A stretch of 64,000 nt of DNA, from NCBI GenBank assembly GCA_034336665.1, contig JAPFBE010000002.1, positions 12,006,906 to 12,070,905 on the forward strand, in the 5' to 3' direction. Both the position numbers and the translations under genes were made by a program. The stretch's first letter is position 1, and every line of letters begins with the position of its first letter. Below are positions 61,101 to 64,000 of this stretch, piece by piece. Source of the DNA: Luscinia megarhynchos (taxonomy: Eukaryota > Chordata > Aves > Passeriformes > Turdidae). Below the pieces are notes generated by a model. That model did not search any database, was not told where the DNA came from, and was given only the letters and a program-made list of their open reading frames with translations.

Positions 61101-64000
61101 TGACACTTTTTTTTACACTGCTTCACAAAATTACATATGAAACTCATCTATTTTATGATTTCTTGAGTCTTCAGCTGAGGCTGGCTCCATGTCCCTCCAA
61201 ATTTGCTGATAAGCAAGCTGCTCTCTATACTCAAGCAGATTCCCATGCAGTGATATTGAAGGGATAAATGCAGATGTGACATGCATCTGTAAAAGTTGAA
61301 TGCTGGTACCTCAGTATCAACCAGAGCAGTAGATGTTCCTACATCATTGGATATTCTTGCAACCCCAGAGATGAACAGTTTCCTAATGGAATTCTGGGAC
61401 TCCATTTGCTGCCTGAAGCTACATGTCTAAACACAGGTCCTGGGGATTTTGTTTCTAGAGAACCTCTTTGTTGAGAGGGAATAACCAGAGTCATGCACAG
61501 CAGACCACAGAGACTGCAGAGTCTCACCTCACAGGAGGTCCAGCTGCCACAAACACCATGGTGCTAGCATGCCCCCCAGACTGGATTTCTGCAGACCATG
61601 CCTTCATTCTCAGGAGAGCATTAAAGTGGATATTCCATCGATTCCTTTACAGTATATCCACTCAATCCCCTCTGCTTTTCAGAGATAACACCTTAAAGTT
61701 GATGGCTGCAGGTGAATTGGATATTACACCATATCACAGCTTTCCTAGAAGGCTCATGTCAGCTCTCTCCAGCTGGCAATATGCTGGAAAGGGAATTGCT
61801 TGCACAGTACCTTTATGGAACTGCTATGCAGTGGAAAGCAAATGGCCATGAACAAATAGGTCAGAGTTAGATTGCTGAGCCAGAGGTTTTGAATAAGTAA
61901 GAGAATTCTAAGTAATTCTCAGATAAAACTGTGGGTGCAGATAAAGAGTACAGAAGGTTGATTAACCACCTTCCCACACAGGACTGGAAGAAGGCTCTCT
62001 GTCTGAGCCTCTCTGACTCAAACTGTACCTGATAGAACACATCTGAACCAATCATATAGTGGCCTAATTCTATTGACAGAGTCTTCCAAAACTTGATGTG
62101 TATCTATATTTATACATGTACAGATATATACATGTATAACTTATTGGAAGAAATTCTATTCCACTAATATTATAACTGAACTGAAAAAAAAATAATATTC
62201 AAAATTTGTTATTAGAAGTCTGGAGCAATATGAAGAAGCTTCTGACAGGGAAAACCTGAGGTTTTGGATTAAATCACTTCTTCAAGGACAAGTACATCAA
62301 AAAATACTTGAGAAAGTAAACCTTGAAGACAATTCAGCACCATCAAATGACTTCCAAATTCTTTGTTTCCTGGGAACACAGTGGACTAGTCATGTCCCTG
62401 CAAGCCACATGAAGTAAATTAATCCTTTCCAATTATCTTTTCAAGCTATATTTGGGATAGCAATTCCCTACTTTCATATGTACACATGTGGAGCTTCCCT
62501 TCATTTTAGTGAGATAAACGACATTTCCAATTTGGATCTTTGAAATGGTCTGACATTCAGTACTTATTATTACAGCAAAGATTAAGAACAGTCCTACTGA
62601 ACTCTAATATTTAAAGACTTAATCCTTTCAGAAGTGATATTATGGCACAGGACAATTAATATATTCCCAGAAGTATATCTTTCAAGCAAAAAATTTCCTG
62701 TGATAAATACAGGAAAGATTAAAGATGGAATTACATGCTAATTCAGATGGAAATGGAGTAGTTAAATGCTTCCAAATCTAAACTCTAGCTCATTACATTT
62801 TTCCCAGAGTTTGCAATGTGATAAAAAAAATTAAAAATATAGTTTTTGTATTATAGTTGGTTTAAGCAAGACAGCACACAGAATAAAATAGTAAGAATCT
62901 AGTAAAATATTGTAAGTTTAAAATAATATAAAATCCTTTGCTTTAGTGTCGTTTGGCAGTTCTGTATTTCAATGTCCTTAGGTGAGGTATTCAATATTCA
63001 TTCCATCAGTTACTCTGGCAAAGTCCATACGTGCCAAAGTGCATGCCCTAAACTTATTTTAGTTTCCACACACAAATTGTTTAATTGTCATAGATGAGTT
63101 CTTGTGTGTACAAGTTACCTTTTGAACATATACCTGAATAATCTGGTAGTTCAAAGATAGATAAGGAAACTATTAAGCTGTAGGTATCTTCCTCATTTAT
63201 ATTTGAAAAATGAGTTCCTGTACTGAGGGTTCTTATCCTTGTTTGACATGTGACACAGGCCAAAGATCTGCAGTTGTATTTTCTGCAAGTAAACCAACAC
63301 AGAGAAAGATATGAGCAACCAGGGAGATGTTATTTCTTGGACTTTAAAGCATGTGTGTGTGTAATAGTGGTATGCTTTTCGTGTCAGATATTTGGCTATC
63401 TAAATATTACATTTCACATGACATAGTCCTGAGAGCATGTAGTATAAATTAATCCATATCAGTTATGAAAAAAATAGTCATGTGAATGGAATCTGAAAGA
63501 CAAACAACCATCTCTCAGCTGTAATTGAACATAATCCAAGCACAGAGTAATATTTTGGTTTGGTTAAAAGAAGAATGCTACAGGAATCAAAGGCTCAGAC
63601 CTGGATTCCTTCCTTGTGTGAATACCTCTGTTGACCTCAGACGGGAGGGTTAATGTAGTATGGCATAAACAATCAACATCATCTTTTGATTCCCAAAGAA
63701 TGCCAATATAAGTGCATGATATTCTTGTGTATAAAAAATAGAGAGGAGAACATCATTAGCAGTGACAGTGACCTGACTTACTTGAAAACAGAAAGCAGGA
63801 AAGTTTTGTTCTTTGCATCCCAAGTTGCCCTGTACCAGCTAACTGTGTCAAGGTTTCACAGCAGAGACCAGGCCACAATCTACTAATTGGAGTAAAATAG
63901 AATAGATGTCTCATGGGAATAAAGCACTTTGCCAGTGCACAATAGAGCAAAGTGGGGATCAGAATTCTTCTCTCTGAATAGGTAATATTCTGTCTCTCAA
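58191..64000. other. Intergenic, no gene recognised
   Basis: It includes the A-rich tract at 58611-58667, a GC-richer pocket at 59650-60110 with overlapping open stretches on both strands, and a 127-residue open stretch at 61468-61848 without recognisable motifs. No RNA gene or retroelement is recognised. Confidence 0.7.
58611..58667. repeat. A-rich (CAAAA)n-like tract
   Basis: A-runs are interrupted by single C residues and CCCC. The tract has low complexity and no coding content. Confidence 0.85.

Noticed and set aside
61468..61851. 127-codon open stretch as a gene
   Set aside because: No known motif, no promoter or poly(A) structure, and composition typical of non-coding sequence.
1..64000. 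CRISPR arrays, operons, phage or bacterial mobile elements, tRNA or rRNA genes
   Set aside because: The window is vertebrate nuclear DNA with spliced structure and CR1 LINEs. No regularly spaced repeats, tRNA B-box plus cloverleaf, or rRNA sequence was seen by eye. tRNAscan-SE and Infernal would be decisive for small RNAs.

Overview
The window looks like nuclear DNA from a bird, probably AT-rich macrochromosomal sequence. Two signals support this. The first is a complete five-exon prolactin gene (PRL) whose protein is clearly sauropsid and close to chicken prolactin as I remember it. The second is that the only recognisable interspersed repeats are broken CR1 LINEs, the dominant avian retroelement, including the typical CR1 3' end. 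About thirty residue differences from the remembered chicken protein argue against a galliform. The exact lineage cannot be fixed by eye; a passerine or another neoavian is my guess.

Layout: positions 1-44800 are a gene-poor flank upstream of PRL. It holds no recognisable coding exon. It contains homopolymer tracts, one short antisense CR1 end (31465-31530), a sense CR1 3' end (40571-40692) and an antisense, internally deleted CR1 reverse-transcriptase fragment (40768-41600). It also contains several stretches of unusual composition or motif content that could be conserved regulatory elements: 11280-11600, 18290-18545, 29840-30770, 37200-37470 and 43020-43525.

PRL is on the + strand. The TATA box is at 44871-44880, the start codon at 44958, the stop codon at 50733-50735 and the poly(A) signal at 50996-51001. 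The coding exon lengths (28, 182, 108, 180 and 192 nt) give a 229-residue precursor. All four introns have GT-AG ends. The downstream flank (51026-64000) has no recognised gene. It holds an AT-rich minisatellite beside a sense CR1 3' end (53160-53483), a C/A-rich tract (54921-55002), a (TA)n microsatellite (57309-57347) and a longer antisense CR1 (57409-58190).

Functionally the window amounts to one pituitary hormone gene in a gene desert, so its regulation must come from the proximal promoter and distant elements. The promoter has near-matches to POU1F1 (Pit-1) sites. Three TATTCAT cores lie within about 310 bp roughly 0.7-1.0 kb upstream, and a perfect Pit-1 consensus overlaps an octamer about 7.5 kb upstream. 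The most notable protein observation is that the receptor-binding site 1 histidine, mature position 27, is replaced by threonine. I saw no rRNA, tRNA, CRISPR array, intact mobile element or novel multi-gene system.
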